Assembly: GCA_964418385.1 (NCBI GenBank) | Contig: CAYQLH010000049.1 | Location: 1 to 6,549, forward strand | Origin: RGIG2560 sp964418385 | GTDB lineage: Bacteria; Patescibacteriota; Microgenomatia; UBA1400; PJMF01 | Reading direction: 5' to 3' | Length of the DNA stretch: 6,549 bases | Shown: positions 4,922-6,549 of the stretch, piece after piece | How the letters are laid out: the number at the start of each line of letters is the position of its first letter | Numbering within the stretch: position 1 is the first letter of the stretch | Notes under the pieces: model-generated | What the model saw: only the letters and a program-made list of their open reading frames with translations | What the model was told of the DNA's origin: nothing | Database searches by the model: none | Program-made: the position numbers and the translations under genes

Positions 4922-4950
4922 CAAAACTCCCCCTTGTGGGGGGAGTTTTG
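4922..4950 (-). terminator. Strong hairpin terminator, potentially bidirectional
   Basis: CAAAACTCCCCC (4922-4933) pairs perfectly with GGGGGAGTTTTG (4939-4950) around the loop TTGTG: a 12-bp GC-rich stem with an A/T-rich base giving TTTT on either strand. It lies about 127 nt after the stop of the Cys-rich gene and is its most likely terminator. The symmetric flanks would also stop a plus-strand transcript. Confidence 0.75.
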
Positions 4951-4990
4951 CGGACACACGAATAAATAAAGAATGAAAAGCGAAAAGTAT

Positions 4991-5053
4991 TCAAGAACGC
5001 GGCGGTTTTCCGGTTTCTCTGACGTCTGGGACACGTCCGGGTTCATTGTTCAT
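4991..5053 (-). CDS. Possible 20-aa micro-ORF after the Cys-rich gene
   Basis: ATG at 5053 reads MNNEPGRVPDVRETGKPPRS and ends in TGA. A purine-rich stretch (GAAAGGAAG) lies 3 nt upstream and could serve as a ribosome binding site. It begins 23 nt after the stop of the upstream gene and precedes the terminator, so it would be in the same transcript. Nothing is recognised in the peptide; it may be chance. Confidence 0.2.
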   Translation of the reverse strand: MNNEPGRVPDVRETGKPPRS

Positions 5054-5075
5054 TTTCTTCCTTTCAAGAGAAACC
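5012..5075 (-). promoter_or_regulatory. 3' untranslated inverted repeat of the Cys-rich gene
   Basis: GGTTTCTCT (5012-5020) and AGAGAAACC (5067-5075) are perfect 9-bp arms with a 46-nt loop, the first arm starting 1 nt after the stop codon on the minus strand. The loop holds a second small inverted repeat (GGAC-GT-GTCC). No U-tract follows. It may stabilise the mRNA 3' end. Confidence 0.4.
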
Positions 5076-5076
5076 T

Positions 5077-6549
5077 TTAGTACGCACAGCGCGTACGCAT
5101 GAATTCCGACTTAGGGTTGCTGCTCATGTAGATGTAGCTGCTGAACACGTCAAAAAAGTACGCGCTGGTAGAGATAGTCTCACGCGTGGTAGACGACCAA
5201 AAGACATCACCACCATCATTAGCAAGGCCCCCCCAATTAGAGGCACCAAAAGCGCGGCAATAGCTGCCGGCGGACCCCGTAAAGTCACTACAGTAAGGCT
5301 TGACTAGTGCCACGAATTGATCTTTGGTGGGTAGACTGCCGCCTGCTGCGGTACATGCCGCTTTGGCGTTTTCCCAGGTACAAACACCGCTACAAACTGG
5401 TCCCCATTTGATACCGCTCACGGTGGTTTTAGTGCCATTGGTACAGGTACAATGATCAACCTCGCAAATGTGATTATACAGCACGTACCCGCTTTTACAC
5501 TCGCAGGTCTCAGCGGTCTCAACGTAAGATTGTTTGCTGTTAGTTGGACAAGCCTTGAAGGTACAAGTGCCAATCCAGTCATCATTGATATACCCATATT
5601 TTCCACCAGAGCTATCAGCGTAATGAGTAGTATCTCCATAAAGAGAGTCGCAAGGATAATATCTGCAAACACCAGTGAGAGTGGTCGTGGTGGCACCGGA
5701 ACTACTGGCGCGATAGTTACCAGAGCAAGCACAAGAAGAAGGGGCGCTGGTGGCATAAACTGTGGTGGTGGTAGAGTGACTGCCAGCAGTTGTCTGATTA
5801 CAATACTTTTTATGCAAGCAACTGTTGCCGGCCCCTGGACCTGTATACGCATAAGTACCGTCATAATAATACCAGCCATCTTGGCATTGACAACTTCCTG
5901 TTGTGTAAGCCTCTTTGGTGTTGGTGCCGCACTTATGGTAAGAGCACGCGGCTGTTAAACCGTTAACCGTGCTTGCGCCTGAAGAATTCGATGCATAACC
6001 AGAACTGCAAGTACAAGTGGTGCCCGTGACGTAACTACCGGTCGTGTTGGTACCGGTACAGTGGTTGTATTCACACTTCCCGGTGGCAATGCCAATGGTG
6101 GTCCCGCCGGAAGTGTTGGAAAACTTACCGGAAGAACACGTACACGTGCCGGAAGCGTAGTTCACGTAAGTGCCCGTGGTGCCGGTGCCGCATTTTTTGT
6201 AAGTACAACTCCCACCATTGGCCACGGTAGCAGTGCGAGTGGTGCCACTGGTGGAGGAATAATCTGCCAGACACGTACACAAGCCACTACTGTTTGGTAA
6301 GATACTATTGTCCACATTGGTCCCTGTGCAGTTGACTTTACCCGTGGCCATAAAGATGTTGTTACCGATTTTGACAAATTGAATGCCGTTGACTTTGATT
6401 TTCTTGCCGTTGGCGATGGAAGCAATGGTGGCTTTGGCGGCGTGAGCGGTAAAGGCTAATTTATTTGTTTTGAAAATATGCACTTTTGCCGTGGCAATGC
6501 TCTCTCGCCAAGCTTCCCGAAAAGGTGACAAACTCGCTAAGTTTGCAGA
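5077..6549 (-). CDS. Secreted Cys-rich repeat protein with C-terminal DUF1566-like domain, 5'-truncated
   Basis: 490 codons are visible and the frame stays open at the right edge, so the N-terminus is missing. A TTG at 6531 could be taken as the start, but the codons before it (SANLAS) match the mature N-terminus of the left-edge paralog; the real start should lie about 20 codons further upstream, with a signal peptide. Counting from that TTG, a basic region (1-65) leads into about seven modules of 33-50 residues. Each has a CxC pair (C85/87, C130/132, C173/175, C214/216, C267/269, C343/345; one module lacks it) and most end in C-x3-C. They are rich in Thr, Ser and Gly, with CTCSSGY-type motifs loosely like EGF modules. 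Residues about 371-484 match the DUF1566/Fib_succ_major pattern: GGSLPTKDQF, FWSST and a C-terminal FMRTRCAY. Probably a disulfide-bonded envelope or extracellular protein; substrate or partner unknown. Confidence 0.85.
   Translation of the reverse strand, partial: SANLASLSPFREAWRESIATAKVHIFKTNKLAFTAHAAKATIASIANGKKIKVNGIQFVKIGNNIFMATGKVNCTGTNVDNSILPNSSGLCTCLADYSSTSGTTRTATVANGGSCTYKKCGTGTTGTYVNYASGTCTCSSGKFSNTSGGTTIGIATGKCEYNHCTGTNTTGSYVTGTTCTCSSGYASNSSGASTVNGLTAACSYHKCGTNTKEAYTTGSCQCQDGWYYYDGTYAYTGPGAGNSCLHKKYCNQTTAGSHSTTTTVYATSAPSSCACSGNYRASSSGATTTTLTGVCRYYPCDSLYGDTTHYADSSGGKYGYINDDWIGTCTFKACPTNSKQSYVETAETCECKSGYVLYNHICEVDHCTCTNGTKTTVSGIKWGPVCSGVCTWENAKAACTAAGGSLPTKDQFVALVKPYCSDFTGSAGSYCRAFGASNWGGLANDGGDVFWSSTTRETISTSAYFFDVFSSYIYMSSNPKSEFMRTRCAY

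Noticed and set aside
5452..5958. Long plus-strand frame of 168 codons opposite the Cys-rich gene
   Set aside because: Antisense shadow of the Thr/Ser/Gly/Cys-rich repeats, whose codons rarely give stops on the other strand; no ribosome binding site.
5077..6549. Direct repeats in the Cys-rich gene as a possible CRISPR array
   Set aside because: The repetition follows protein modules of unequal length with codon-level drift, within an open frame; there are no identical repeats with equal spacers.

Overview
All the genes I can support lie on the minus strand, so the window reads biologically from right to left. The source looks like an uncultivated bacterium known from a metagenome assembly: there is a run of exactly 100 Ns, all the larger proteins are hypothetical, and two genes run off the window edges. 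Ordinary stop codons (TAA and TGA) and clean sigma70-type promoters with TGn extended -10 elements point to standard bacterial expression with genetic code 11. I cannot fix the phylum. AT-rich intergenic repeats, apparently leaderless genes and a lack of recognisable housekeeping genes would suit a Patescibacteria (CPR)-type genome. Cys-rich secreted proteins ending in a DUF1566/Fib_succ_major-like domain also occur in gut Alphaproteobacteria, Fibrobacter and others.

Layout from right to left. (1) 6549-5077: a 5'-truncated secreted protein with about seven Cys-rich CxC modules and a C-terminal DUF1566-like domain. (2) 5076-4686: an intergenic region with a 3' inverted repeat, a strong GC-rich terminator hairpin, one copy of a 61-bp two-palindrome repeat, an AT-rich inverted repeat and a promoter. 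(3) 4685-3591: a 364-aa hydrophilic, coiled-coil-like protein of unknown function, apparently made from a leaderless mRNA. (4) 3543-3253: a complete small transcription unit (consensus promoter, 5' hairpin, strong ribosome binding site, 48-aa acidic protein, intrinsic terminator). (5) 3249-3150: an assembly gap. (6) 3125-687: an 812-aa membrane protein with five predicted transmembrane segments and an extracytoplasmic von Willebrand factor A (VWA) domain with an intact MIDAS. (7) 686-138: about 550 bp without a gene, holding two more copies of the 61-bp repeat, a promoter and a structured leader of about 240 nt. (8) 137-1: the first 45 codons of another secreted protein, with a clear signal peptide.

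The most informative link is between the two window edges. The left-edge gene and the right-edge gene share an N-terminal block (SANLASxxPFREA ... FTAHAA) at protein and DNA level, so they are paralogs flanking the VWA gene and the two unknown genes. The signal peptide, Cys-rich modules and surface-facing VWA domain together suggest a cell-envelope or surface-interaction locus; that functional reading is inference. The intergenic regions are dense in palindromes and alternative hairpins and are as interesting as the proteins.
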